A DNA stretch of 64,000 nucleotides from Caldilineaceae bacterium (lineage in GTDB: Bacteria > Chloroflexota > Anaerolineae > Caldilineales > Caldilineaceae), in assembly GCA_022821545.1 (NCBI GenBank), contig JAJEDJ010000001.1, positions 248,001 to 312,000 on the forward strand, in the 5' to 3' direction. The translations under genes were made by a program, and so were the position numbers. This document shows, one piece after another, positions 34,352 through 43,015 of the stretch (position 1 is its first letter; the number at the start of each line of letters is the position of its first letter). The notes beneath the pieces are model-generated. The model was not told the DNA's origin. It ran no database searches and saw nothing but the letters and a program-made list of their open reading frames with translations.

Positions 34352-35562
34352 CGGGCGGCCGTGAAAGTTTCACACTGTTTCCTCACTGCCAGACACTCTC
34401 CCCCTGCGGTCCAATGAACCGCTACATTCTCGATGTCCGCACTGCAGTGCCCCACTTCCCCGGCATCGGTCGCTACGTCGCCAATCTCTCATCGGCTTTG
34501 GCGCCCCTGCTTTCCGCCGGGGAAGAGCTCACCTTTCTCGAAGGCCCGGCAGTCGCCGCGTCGGCGCAAACATCAGCGCCCGCCTCGGAAACGGAAGGAG
34601 CATCCCGGCTGCCAGGCAAAACCGTCGCCGCGGCCGCGACGCCTTTCGACATTCGCCAGCAGTGGCGCATCCCGCGCCTCCTCAAACGGCTGCGGACGGA
34701 AGGCGCGGCCCTCTACCACAGCCCTTACTACGTCATGCCGTACCACACCGGTCTGCCCACGCTCGTGACCTTTTACGACGTCATTCCGCTCAAGTTTCCT
34801 CAGACCGTTACAGCCCGCGCCAGGCTCTTCTTTCGACTGGCTGCGAACCTCGCCCTGCGCGCCTCGGACCACATTGTCACCATTTCCGATGCCGCTCGCA
34901 ACGATCTTGGCAGCTATTTTCGTGTTCCTGCCTCCAAGGTCAGCGTCACACCTCTGGCCGCCGGGGCGCGATACCGTCCTCAGCCCGCCGCCGAGGTCGG
35001 CCGCGTGCGCGAAAAATACCACCTGCCCGATCGGTTTCTTCTCTATCTCGGCATCAACAAACCGCATAAGAATCTCCCGGCCCTCATTGACGCCTTCGCC
35101 CGGATTGCCCCGCGGCACGCCCACCCACTCGTCATCGCCGGCGCCTGGGACGACCGCTACCCGCAGCCCAGAGAGCGCGCCGCGCATCACCATCTCGGCG
35201 ACGCCGTCCGCTTTCTCGGCCCCGTAAACGAGCGTGATCTGCCAGCGCTCTACAGCGCCGCCACACTGTTCGTCTTCCCCAGTCTGTACGAAGGGTTCGG
35301 ACTTCCCGTTCTTGAGGCGATGGCCTGCGGAACGCCGGTCGCTTGCTCAAACACGCCGAGCCTGACCGAGGTCGCAGCCGGGGCCGCCCTCCTTTTCGAC
35401 CCCCATTCGGTCTCTGAAATAGGGGATGCAATCGTCGAGCTTGTCGAAGACGGCCCTCAGCGCGCCCAACGAACCGAGCAGGGACTGGCGCGCGCCAGTC
35501 TCTACAGCTGGCAAGCCACCGCCGAAGCTACACTGCGCTGCTATCGTCAGATGCTGGGATAA
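34348..35562 (+). CDS. GT4-family glycosyltransferase, last of the cluster
   Basis: 404 residues if it starts at the ATG that overlaps the previous stop (ATGA). A second candidate is the ATG at 34414, which gives 382 residues beginning MNRYILDVRTAVPHFPGIGRY, the usual family N-terminus. The first 22 residues have no family counterpart, so the later start is possible, but it has no ribosome site. Donor-domain motifs are LYLGINKPHKNLPALIDAFARI and EGFGLPVLEAMACGTPVACSNTPSLTEVA. It resembles the first GT4 (27883) in overall layout. It is convergent with coaX, 47 bases apart. Confidence 0.9.
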   Translation: MTGGRESFTLFPHCQTLSPCGPMNRYILDVRTAVPHFPGIGRYVANLSSALAPLLSAGEELTFLEGPAVAASAQTSAPASETEGASRLPGKTVAAAATPFDIRQQWRIPRLLKRLRTEGAALYHSPYYVMPYHTGLPTLVTFYDVIPLKFPQTVTARARLFFRLAANLALRASDHIVTISDAARNDLGSYFRVPASKVSVTPLAAGARYRPQPAAEVGRVREKYHLPDRFLLYLGINKPHKNLPALIDAFARIAPRHAHPLVIAGAWDDRYPQPRERAAHHHLGDAVRFLGPVNERDLPALYSAATLFVFPSLYEGFGLPVLEAMACGTPVACSNTPSLTEVAAGAALLFDPHSVSEIGDAIVELVEDGPQRAQRTEQGLARASLYSWQATAEATLRCYRQMLG

Positions 35563-35609
35563 CTGAGTAAGGGTTGGGAAGGGCGGGGTCCTGAGAGACC
35601 TCTGCCGCT

Positions 35610-36419
35610 TCAGGAATTGAGCCGGTACACGGCGCGAATTCCGGCCAGCGTCAGCCAGGGATCGTACTGGTCGATGGCGCTTGTCAGCGGGGTGACGATG
35701 TTGCCAAGTCCCCCGGTGGAGATGACAGTAACGGGCGCATCCAATTCGTTGCCGATGCGAGTGAGGAGACCTTCAACCAGTCCGGCATAGCCGAGAACGA
35801 CCCCTGACCGCACGGCCTCGTCGGTATCGCGGCCAATCGCCGAGGAAGGAGGAACCAACGCGACGCCGGCGGCGCCCGGGGACGGGTCAGCGGTCTCTCC
35901 AGCCAGTTCATGCAGAGCGGGCGCCTTGTCCATCAGCGACTCCGCCGCCGTCGCAAGGCCCGGAGCAATCGATCCGCCTAGAAAACGCCCGCCCGCGTCG
36001 ACAACATTGAACGTTGTCGCCGTGCCGAAATCAACGGCAACCGCTGCGCCTGTCGTACGCTCCCGAACGGCGGCGGCGTCGACAAGCCGGTCCATCCCCA
36101 CCTGGTCCGGGTTCCTCACCTCCAGAGCCAAGCCCAGGTTCATGCGCTGGTGAAGTACGAGCGGCTCGCGATCAAGAACATCCGCCAGAATGCCCTTCCA
36201 AAGCCCGGTTAACGGCGCCACCACGCTGCACAGGGCAGAGTCTTCAAAGTCTTGCGGGCGTATTCCGCTCTCTTGCCAAAGGGCAATGATAGTCTGCCTG
36301 AGCGCGTCAGGGCGGGCGCGCCGGTCCGCCGGCAGCCGCCAACTGGCCACCGGTTCATCGCTGACGCCATAGGCGCCCATGACGACGCTGCTGTTACCGA
36401 TATCGATGGCTAGAAGCAT
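35610..36419 (-). CDS. coaX: Type III pantothenate kinase
   Basis: 269 residues, the usual CoaX length. ASKHA-fold motifs are present: N-terminal DIGNSSVVMG (residues 6-15), GMDRLVDAAA with the catalytic Asp D110, DFGTATT at 130-136, and GGSIAPGLATAAESL. It phosphorylates pantothenate at the first step of coenzyme A synthesis, needs a monovalent cation and is insensitive to CoA feedback (family knowledge). It is the last gene of the minus-strand run metG-DUF2142-vanW-coaX, 75 bases after vanW. No Shine-Dalgarno site is visible before the ATG. Confidence 0.96.
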   Translation of the reverse strand: MLLAIDIGNSSVVMGAYGVSDEPVASWRLPADRRARPDALRQTIIALWQESGIRPQDFEDSALCSVVAPLTGLWKGILADVLDREPLVLHQRMNLGLALEVRNPDQVGMDRLVDAAAVRERTTGAAVAVDFGTATTFNVVDAGGRFLGGSIAPGLATAAESLMDKAPALHELAGETADPSPGAAGVALVPPSSAIGRDTDEAVRSGVVLGYAGLVEGLLTRIGNELDAPVTVISTGGLGNIVTPLTSAIDQYDPWLTLAGIRAVYRLNS

Positions 36420-36494
36420 ATGAGGTGGAAGGACACCGCGGCAGCGGGGAGATCATTGGAGAGGGATTGCCGGTCTAAGCCAGGGCCGGTCCCG

Positions 36495-38423
36495 TCAGCT
36501 GTCGCCGCCGCTTACCTCCGTTGCCGGAGTAGGGGCAGGGTCCGCAACATCGGTTACGCCGGGGATGACCGTTCCCGGACCGTACAGGTACATGGCGTTC
36601 CAGGGCCGGTAGACCGATCTGATCGGGTCCTCCCGAGTCTGGCCGTTCTCGGTTACCTTGCGGATGACCGTAGCGGTCAGGCCCTCTTTGGCCCACTCAA
36701 CTTGCTTGATCTGCCCGGCTTCCAGGCTGGCGTCCTCCTGGTAGATCGGTTCGCCGGGCTGTTTAATGTCCTCGTATACCGGCTCGCTGATGACCACCTC
36801 CCTGTCCGGCTTCGTCCCGTAGAAGTGGAAGGAGAGAGTTCCGCCCGCGCTGTCCACAACCGGCTGGATCAATAGATGCGCGTCGGTATCATTGAGGAAT
36901 CTGAGATCAACATACGGCGTGTATATCGTCGCGTCAAATCCAGGGTCGCCGTACCAGCTCACGACATAGCCGTGATTGTGGCGCTCAAGAAAGGGAAACC
37001 CTCCTTCCAGCGCCGCCCGAAAGACGGTTGTACTCACCTGGCAGACGCCGCCCCCAACGCCAACCGCGGTTCGGTCTCCCCAGATGATGGCCGAGTCTTC
37101 AAAGCCGTTGGCCCCGCTAACCGCCTCGATCGCGGAGTTGAAGCTGAAGACGCCGCCGGGTGGAACCACCACGCCGACCAGTTTCTCTGCAGCGACTTCG
37201 ATGTTGTAAACGCGCGTGTTGCTGCTGCCCTTGAAGTAAGTGGTACCGCTGGCGACCAGCTCTCTGATTCCCAGTTCGCTCAGCCGGCTGGAATCAACGG
37301 CCGGCAGGATGGCAATTATCGGCAGCGGACCTGTGCGCAGGTCGGTGTTCAGCGCCTGGCGAACAGCCTCGATCGTCAGGTCAACGTTCAGTCGCTGACC
37401 CGCTCTGCTCTGCTGCAGGACCGTCAGCGTCGACGTCGCGTCGTCAAAGCGCAGACGGGCGTCCTGGGCGGGAAAAGAGACCTGCTTCGCCCAGCCCTCG
37501 ACGACGAAGCGCAGGGCCTCTTCATTGAGAAAGCCGGGATCTCCGCCGGGCATGAGTTTCTGCAGTTGCGCCGCGTCGAGCGCAAATGCAGTCCCGGACG
37601 GTTCATGCCGCAGGACGACCGGTTCAGGAGGCGTGCGACCGCCTGTGGCGCCCGGTCCGACGCCGGCAGTGCCTGCACTGTCTCGCGGCGAGTCCGCTGT
37701 CGCGCTGTCCGGCGGCGCAGTGCTGTACGTCTGCAGGGAGACGGTTCCCGATTGCCCGCTCGCCACCTGGGCCAATATATGGCGCGCGGTTGCTGCAATA
37801 TCAACGTCGAGGCCCGGCTGCGCCGGGAGTGAGAGTTCGCCGATCCGGATGGCTGGGCGGCTTGGGCGGCGCACCTCTGCCGCGGCATTGCCGACGGCCT
37901 GGCGAACTACTCCTTCGCTGACAATGATCTCCGGCCATACCGTTTTCTGGCCGCTAAAGGCCTGCCACTGGCTGATAATACGCTTAAACGGACCACCCTG
38001 CCGTCCAATATGATAGGCAAGTTTGACGGCGTCCTCCAGGTCCGCCTCGGGCGCAAGCAGCTCGGTGCCCAAAGCCCACCGCCTCACCGCAGCTCCGCCC
38101 CCCTCCTGAGAACCGGGTCCGAGTTCGAGATAGACAGGAGGCAGAGGATAGGGGGTCAACTCTCTGTGCAACCTCAACAGCGCCGACGCGCGCGTCTCGC
38201 CTCCAACCGGGACACCGGCCACGCGCACACCGCTGAAGATGCGGTCGGTGTGCCAGAACTGCCAGCCGGCGAACAGGCCGGCAACTGCCACGAATGCCAC
38301 GCAAAGCCAGATAAGTATGTATTCGACGCCGCTGGGAGGCCTTCCGTAAACCGCCGGCGGGCCTGGAAGATGCCTCATTGGTACAATCTGTTGGGCTGGA
38401 GGTAGAGGGGCGGTTGAACTCAT
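36495..38423 (-). CDS. VanW/G5-domain membrane-anchored cell-wall protein
   Basis: 642 residues from the ATG at 38423 (an in-frame ATG lies 81 bases upstream). One membrane helix at about residues 33-53 anchors an extracellular part. The middle shows two repeats resembling the peptidoglycan-binding PF12229 domain, one with LPLPAQPGLDVD-like text and one with AGQRLNVDL. They are joined by a Pro/Ala/Ser/Thr-rich linker (about 235-270). The VanW domain (about 395-530) contains PPGGVFSFNSAIEAVSG and GVGGGVCQVSTTVFRAAL. A G5 domain follows (about 545-612, EPIYQEDASLEAG...KEGL...RKVTENG). VanW proteins are linked to glycopeptide resistance and wall architecture, but the biochemical role is unknown. 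Confidence 0.9.
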   Translation of the reverse strand: MSSTAPLPPAQQIVPMRHLPGPPAVYGRPPSGVEYILIWLCVAFVAVAGLFAGWQFWHTDRIFSGVRVAGVPVGGETRASALLRLHRELTPYPLPPVYLELGPGSQEGGGAAVRRWALGTELLAPEADLEDAVKLAYHIGRQGGPFKRIISQWQAFSGQKTVWPEIIVSEGVVRQAVGNAAAEVRRPSRPAIRIGELSLPAQPGLDVDIAATARHILAQVASGQSGTVSLQTYSTAPPDSATADSPRDSAGTAGVGPGATGGRTPPEPVVLRHEPSGTAFALDAAQLQKLMPGGDPGFLNEEALRFVVEGWAKQVSFPAQDARLRFDDATSTLTVLQQSRAGQRLNVDLTIEAVRQALNTDLRTGPLPIIAILPAVDSSRLSELGIRELVASGTTYFKGSSNTRVYNIEVAAEKLVGVVVPPGGVFSFNSAIEAVSGANGFEDSAIIWGDRTAVGVGGGVCQVSTTVFRAALEGGFPFLERHNHGYVVSWYGDPGFDATIYTPYVDLRFLNDTDAHLLIQPVVDSAGGTLSFHFYGTKPDREVVISEPVYEDIKQPGEPIYQEDASLEAGQIKQVEWAKEGLTATVIRKVTENGQTREDPIRSVYRPWNAMYLYGPGTVIPGVTDVADPAPTPATEVSGGDS

Positions 38424-38551
38424 TTGTTTCTCTGTATCAGGGACAGGTCGCGGGCAATGCGAACATCGGCTGCAAAGTTTCGCGCCGAGTTCGCCCCAAG
38501 GCATTGTCTACCCCGGATCACTGAAATTGCCGCGGACAGGAAGCACATAGT

Positions 38552-38599
38552 TATAAACTTAGCTACGAACTTAGCTATGAACTTAGCTATGAACTTAGC
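38552..38599 (-). repeat. Four 12-bp tandem copies carrying four in-frame stop codons
   Basis: On the plus strand the units are TATAAACTTAGC, TACGAACTTAGC, TATGAACTTAGC and TATGAACTTAGC (38552-38599). Read on the minus strand they give CTAAGTTCATAG-type repeats, the first including the TAG stop of the membrane protein gene (38589-38587). Stops recur every 12 bases (TAG, TAG, TAG, then TAA) in the same frame. Confidence 0.95.
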
Positions 38600-40191
38600 T
38601 GAGGGACAATATACAGGAACGGAATGGCAATGTCCAGAGCAATCATGGCGAGGAAAAGGCAGACGTACAAGATCGGACGCAAATTGCCGTCATTGCGTAG
38701 CAGTGCTGAAGGATCCTGGGGATTGCGATTCTTCTCTCCAAAGCCAGTGGCCCCTATGAGCTTGGAAACGCGGCTGGAGAGTAGGCCGTAGAGCAGCATG
38801 CCGAGGCCGGCAAGACCAATCAGCAGTAGCGTCCACCTGTCCGCCGTTCCGTTCGCAAGTGGAGCAACTGCAACGTAGGCCGCTGTCCCGGCTAGCAGGA
38901 TAACCCCCGCCGTCAGGCTGGCCCTTCTTTCGAACATCGCCCACCAGCCCAGGGCGAAGATCAGACTCCACGCCGGCAGCGCCGGAAAGAGATAGCGGCC
39001 CTGGTGTTGGATGAACCCCAAGTTATACCAAGCGTACGCCGCAAATGTCGCCAACCACAGGAGCAGCAGAGTCATCCAGGGCGAAGTCGAGAAAGAAGCC
39101 CACCGCCAGCCGCCTCGGTGTACGCTCGCGCGCAAATGAAACAGCAAGCCAACCGTTGCCAGAGCAGACAGAATGAAAAGGGCCGTATAGATACGGGCAT
39201 CCATAAACACGCCCAACCAGCCGAATACTCCCCAAAAGCTCTTGCTGGTAAACATCCACGCCCGCTCCCAATATGCCCCCCAGCCGTTCGCGGCAATCCA
39301 GGCGGCCGCGGTCGGCTGCCCGGTAACCACCGCATCGTGCCAGGCAATGCCAAGGATATCCAGATTCCCGTACAGCAGATTGTTTCTGATCCACCACGGC
39401 AGACCGAGGAGCAGCGCCGGCGCAGTCAGCAGCGCGAGTTGCACGATCGGCTTAGCGGCAGCGTTCTGGCTGTCGCGACCCGGCCGGACTGAACCGATGA
39501 TGACGACGACCAGCGCGACGGGAAGGAGGGTATAAGCGGTCGCTTTGGTGAGAAAGCCAAGGCCAATGAGGATCCCGGCTGCCAGCAGACAGGCTGGCCT
39601 TCTGTCCGCGTCGCCTTCAACTCCCATACGCTGCCAGCGCAAGAGCGCCAGCACTGTTCCCGCGATCAGCAGTTCAGCGAGGGCATCGTTATTGACCGAC
39701 GCCATGAGCGCTGTGTGCATGGGAAGAAAGGCCGCAAAGGCGGCCGCTCCCAGGGCGATATGGGGTGACCCGGGCGCGGCAACGCGGGCGCAAAGGAAGA
39801 CCAGTAACACGACGCACGCGCCCAGCAAAACGTTGAAGAGTCTCAGCGCCGGCAGTTGCCCCTGGCTCAACCAGAAGATCGGAACTGCAAGCAAGTAGTA
39901 GAGAGGGGGCTGATGGAACTCATAGCGGACCGGATCAATCGAGAGGTCAGGCGGAAACTTCTCCGCTTTCAGGCGTTCAAGGTATGTTTGGTCATAGTCG
40001 CCCATCCGCAGCGCAGGCAGCCGCCTTTCGGTCGCAACATAGGCGATGTAGTTGTAGTGGGCCGGCTCGTCCGGGTTCTGCCACGGCGGAGTCTTGATAG
40101 CGAAGAGTGTGCCGAGGGCGGCATGAACGACGAGGATGAAAAGCAGGGCATGAGCGGTTGCATTCGTGCCTCTAAGCATGAGCCCTGACAC
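38587..40191 (-). CDS. DUF2142/GT-C-type polytopic membrane protein
   Basis: 534 residues with about 11-13 membrane helices. The first extracytoplasmic loop has PPWQNPDEPAHYNYIAYVATERRLP, matching the DEPaH motif of DUF2142/GT-C glycosyltransferases. FHQPPLYYLLAVPIF follows and resembles the ArnT/GT39 second motif. Such proteins use polyprenyl-phosphate sugars to glycosylate outside the membrane; a transferase role is inferred from these motifs only. It starts at a GTG at 40191 immediately after the metG TAA (40195), so translation is likely coupled; an ATG at 40179 is an alternative. The stop codon lies in a 12-bp tandem repeat. Confidence 0.85.
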   Translation of the reverse strand: MSGLMLRGTNATAHALLFILVVHAALGTLFAIKTPPWQNPDEPAHYNYIAYVATERRLPALRMGDYDQTYLERLKAEKFPPDLSIDPVRYEFHQPPLYYLLAVPIFWLSQGQLPALRLFNVLLGACVVLLVFLCARVAAPGSPHIALGAAAFAAFLPMHTALMASVNNDALAELLIAGTVLALLRWQRMGVEGDADRRPACLLAAGILIGLGFLTKATAYTLLPVALVVVIIGSVRPGRDSQNAAAKPIVQLALLTAPALLLGLPWWIRNNLLYGNLDILGIAWHDAVVTGQPTAAAWIAANGWGAYWERAWMFTSKSFWGVFGWLGVFMDARIYTALFILSALATVGLLFHLRASVHRGGWRWASFSTSPWMTLLLLWLATFAAYAWYNLGFIQHQGRYLFPALPAWSLIFALGWWAMFERRASLTAGVILLAGTAAYVAVAPLANGTADRWTLLLIGLAGLGMLLYGLLSSRVSKLIGATGFGEKNRNPQDPSALLRNDGNLRPILYVCLFLAMIALDIAIPFLYIVPQLSS

Positions 40192-40194
40192 GCG

Positions 40195-42021
40195 TTATCC
40201 GTCCGCTTCACCCAGTACGACCGCAGGATCCAGTTTGGTGAAGAGTGGCGCGGGCTTCCGCAACAGCTGTCCTGCCGCCAGAGTCTGCGCCTGCCAGGCG
40301 CCGCTGGCTTTCCCGTGTTCGTAGCGCAGCACCAGATGCGAGCCGCGGTCGTCCTCAACGGCCGTCGTCTCGAGCTGGCCGAAGAGCGGCTCAGCATAAC
40401 CCAGGTACTGGTGCAACCGTTCACTGCTGTGGGGCAGGATGGGAGCCCACAACAGTTTCAGCCAGTCGATGGCTTGCAGCGTCACGTATACGGTAGTGGC
40501 GGCAGTCTGTGGGTCGGTCCGGACGGTTTTCCAGGGCTCCTTCTCATTCAGATACTGGTTAACGCGCTGGCTCAACCGTCGCGCTTCCTGCAGGGCGGCC
40601 TTCAACCGCACAGCCTCGTATAGCGCTCCAACGCTGCCGAAGCCCCCGCGTATCTCTTCCAACAGGGCTTCATCAGTCGCGTCCATTTCCCCGGGGTGGG
40701 GGACTGCCCCATCGAACCGTCTGAAGGCGAAACCCACCGCCCGGTTGACCAGGTTGCCCCAATTTGCCACCAGCTCGTTGTTGACCAGTTCGATGAAGTC
40801 CGGCCACGTGAACTCGGTATCGGCGCTCTCCGGCGCCATGGCCGTCAATGTATAGCGCCAAGCGTCGGCCTGGAACTCTTCCAGTACCGTATTGAAACCG
40901 ATGACATTGCCACGGCTCGTGCTGAACTGCGCGCCACCAAAGTTGAGATACTCGTTGGCCGGCACGTCATACGGCAGGTGCAGGCGGGCCTTTTTCATTG
41001 GCTCTGCCGTTTCGGACAGGCCGGAGATATTTGCCGACTCGTTATCTGCCCCGGTCTCGTCGTTATAGGCCATTATCATGCCCGGCCAGATCTGCGTGTG
41101 GAAAGGAATGTTGTCCTTGCCGATGAAGTAGTAGTGGCGGGCCTCCGGCGAGAGATCCCTGTCCCACCACTCCCGCCACTGGCCGCCGCTCAATGCGGCC
41201 CATTCGATAGCCGCGCTCAGGTAACCCTGCACCGCGTCGTACCAGACGTAAATGCACTTACTCTCGTAACCCTCTACCGGAATGGCGATCCCCCAATCGA
41301 TGTCGCGCGTGATGGCCCGCCCCCGCAGCTCCTTCAGGTTCAACTGACCTTGGGTGAAATTCAGGACGTTGTTGCGCCAATGTTCTTTACCGATGCCAAT
41401 CCATTCAAGCAGCGGTTCATTGAGGGCGCCCAAATCGAGAAAGAAGTGTTCCGTTTCCCGGATCTCCAGTTCGGCGCTCCCGCTCAGTTTGGATCTCGTG
41501 TTGGTCAACTCCAAGGCATCATAGAGCCGGCCGCAGTTGTCGCACTGGTCGCCGCGTGCTTCGGCAAAGCCGCAGAAGGGGCAGGTCCCCTCCACATAGC
41601 GGTCCGCCAAAAATCGCCCCGCCTCCGGATCGTACCACTGCTTCTGCACTTCTTTGTAGATATACTCGTTCGCCATATGCCGCCGAAACACCTGTTGCGT
41701 CACATCCCAGTGGTTCTGCGTATCGGTGTGCGTGTACAGGTCGAAAGTCAGGCCCATCGCCATACAGCCTTCAACAAAGAGCTCGTGGTACTTGTCCACC
41801 ACTTCCGCAGCATCCAGACCCTCTTTCTCGGCCTGCAAAGTGATGGGCGTACCATGCGTATCGGAGCCGCTGACCATCAGAACGTCGTTGCCTGCCATGC
41901 GCTGGTAACGGGCAAAGATATCGGGCGGCAGATACGCGCCGGCTATCTGCCCAATGTGCTTTTCGCCGTTGGCATAGGGCCAGGCAACGCAAACAAGGAT
42001 TTTCCTGCCTTGAACGGTCAT
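40195..42021 (-). CDS. metG: Methionyl-tRNA synthetase
   Basis: 608 residues. Class I signature: [26 protein letters not shown] (HIGH as HIGQ), the tRNA-binding and editing insert, and a zinc-knuckle-type CPFCGF...CDNCGRL. The second catalytic signature reads FSTSRGN instead of the usual KMSKS, so the two active-site lysines are not obvious. The C-terminal alpha-helical anticodon-binding region follows. It lacks the C-terminal tRNA-binding domain of longer enzymes. It charges tRNA(Met) and initiator tRNA. A promoter and a palindrome lie upstream at 42075-42114. Confidence 0.95.
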   Translation of the reverse strand: MTVQGRKILVCVAWPYANGEKHIGQIAGAYLPPDIFARYQRMAGNDVLMVSGSDTHGTPITLQAEKEGLDAAEVVDKYHELFVEGCMAMGLTFDLYTHTDTQNHWDVTQQVFRRHMANEYIYKEVQKQWYDPEAGRFLADRYVEGTCPFCGFAEARGDQCDNCGRLYDALELTNTRSKLSGSAELEIRETEHFFLDLGALNEPLLEWIGIGKEHWRNNVLNFTQGQLNLKELRGRAITRDIDWGIAIPVEGYESKCIYVWYDAVQGYLSAAIEWAALSGGQWREWWDRDLSPEARHYYFIGKDNIPFHTQIWPGMIMAYNDETGADNESANISGLSETAEPMKKARLHLPYDVPANEYLNFGGAQFSTSRGNVIGFNTVLEEFQADAWRYTLTAMAPESADTEFTWPDFIELVNNELVANWGNLVNRAVGFAFRRFDGAVPHPGEMDATDEALLEEIRGGFGSVGALYEAVRLKAALQEARRLSQRVNQYLNEKEPWKTVRTDPQTAATTVYVTLQAIDWLKLLWAPILPHSSERLHQYLGYAEPLFGQLETTAVEDDRGSHLVLRYEHGKASGAWQAQTLAAGQLLRKPAPLFTKLDPAVVLGEADG

Positions 42022-42074
42022 CGGTCATCCTCCGAGCGGTTTGGGGCGGATTCGCCCCCTCGGGCTTTCAACTC

Positions 42075-42104
42075 ATTATATCCGTCCCAATTCATAAGTG
42101 GCAA
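42075..42104 (-). promoter_or_regulatory. Predicted metG promoter
   Basis: Read on the minus strand: TTGCCA (42104-42099) and TATAAT (42080-42075) with an 18-base spacer. The predicted start of transcription is near 42068, giving a leader of about 47 bases before the ATG at 42021. Confidence 0.6.
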
Positions 42105-42114
42105 AAGTTTGCCA
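42099..42114. promoter_or_regulatory. Palindrome overlapping the metG -35 box
   Basis: TGGCAAA-AG-TTTGCCA is a perfect 7-bp inverted repeat around a two-base centre. It covers the -35 hexamer TTGCCA on the minus strand, the classic place for an operator. No regulator gene adjoins it. Confidence 0.45.
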
Positions 42115-42233
42115 TTCACTCTCGAATCCCCCTGTTTCCTGGGAGGCCGCAGACTGTTCGCCCAGCCGGCGCGCAGTCGGACAGATCGGGCCGGGCGACG
42201 TCAGTGTCGGATTCAGAGAAACGCGGCTGCTGC

Positions 42234-42242
42234 TGCTATAAT
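42234..42242 (+). promoter_or_regulatory. Extended -10 promoter site before the YesL-like gene
   Basis: TGC followed by a perfect TATAAT (42237-42242) is an extended -10 element (TGnTATAAT). No good -35 hexamer lies 16-18 bases upstream, only TTCAGA at 19. The start would be near 42249, leaving a leader of about 83 bases before the ATG at 42332. Confidence 0.5.
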
Positions 42243-42331
42243 ACGGACAATTAGAATCCCGGCCCTGCTGCAGCGATGGGAATGAGAATTGCTTTGGGCC
42301 GCGCACCGGCAATGCGGTAGATGGGACAAAT

Positions 42332-42958
42332 ATGAAAGCATTCACAGTAATGTGGCGCACGATCAAGGCGCTTTATGAGGATCTTCTCCTATGGGTCTGG
42401 CTCAGCGTCCTCTGGTGGGCCGGGGTCTTCCTGGTTCTGCCCGCGGGCCCGGTGACTTCAGGAATCCACAATGCGGCCAACCGCGTCGCAAACTACCGCC
42501 GAGTGGAGAGCGCGTTCTTTTGGGACGGCGCCAAGTCCACGATCGGCAAGAGTTGGCTGCTGCTCGGCATAAACCTGCTGATGATCGGCGGAGTCGTTGT
42601 GAACATTCGCTTCTACGGGGCCAGCACAGCCAGTTGGGCCCAGATCGTCAGTATCGTATGGGTCTGGATTTTGATCATCGTTCTTATGGCAGGGCAGTAC
42701 TTCTTCCCCTTGCTTTGGCAGCAGGACGAAATGAGCATAAAGATGGTGCTCCGCAATGCTTTCATTTTAGCCCTGCGCCATCCACTCTATACCTTTCTCA
42801 TGTTTCTCTTCCAGGTCCTCCTGCTCGTCGTCAGTTTTGTGACCGTACTGCCCATATTTTTGCTCACTCCGGCGGCGGTTGTGCTGGCGATGAATTTCAG
42901 TCTTGTCGGCCTGCTGCAGGAACTGGATCTCGCGCCGGAACCGCCGCCAGGCGCATAG
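42332..42958 (+). CDS. YesL-like (DUF624) membrane protein
   Basis: 208 residues with about five membrane helices, resembling the DUF624/YesL family. The first helix covers VWLSVLWWAGVFLVLPAG. PVTSGIHNAANRVANYRRVESAFFWDGAK gives the conserved charged loop, then come further helices around ILIIVLMAGQYFFPLLW. The function of DUF624 is unknown; members often accompany sugar ABC transporters, which is not the case here. It lies 57 bases upstream of the FAD-type subunit of a molybdenum hydroxylase, so it may be co-transcribed with it. Confidence 0.82.
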   Translation: MKAFTVMWRTIKALYEDLLLWVWLSVLWWAGVFLVLPAGPVTSGIHNAANRVANYRRVESAFFWDGAKSTIGKSWLLLGINLLMIGGVVVNIRFYGASTASWAQIVSIVWVWILIIVLMAGQYFFPLLWQQDEMSIKMVLRNAFILALRHPLYTFLMFLFQVLLLVVSFVTVLPIFLLTPAAVVLAMNFSLVGLLQELDLAPEPPPGA

Positions 42959-42965
42959 CCCCTGC

Positions 42966-42985
42966 ACCGGCAATCCGCAGCCGGT
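42966..42985 (+). terminator. Short hairpin after the YesL-like gene
   Basis: ACCGGC (42966-42971) and GCCGGT (42980-42985) form a 6-bp perfect stem with an 8-base loop, 7 bases past the stop and followed by TTTCCC. It is weak as a terminator, because the T-run is only three, but it could reduce read-through into the molybdenum hydroxylase genes. Confidence 0.3.
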
Positions 42986-43015
42986 TTCCCACTTCCCAGA
43001 GTCCACAGACCAAAC

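Larger units (their letters stand above)
42022..42331. other. 310-base divergent intergenic region
   Basis: Between metG (minus) and the YesL-like gene (plus). It holds a minus-strand promoter with an overlapping palindrome and a plus-strand extended -10 site (see those entries). I see no small open frame with a ribosome site, no tRNA and no riboswitch-like pairing in it. Confidence 0.6.

Noticed and set aside
40696..42285. A 529-codon open frame on the plus strand over metG.
   Set aside because: The minus strand encodes a complete methionyl-tRNA synthetase, and the plus-strand product lacks family features.
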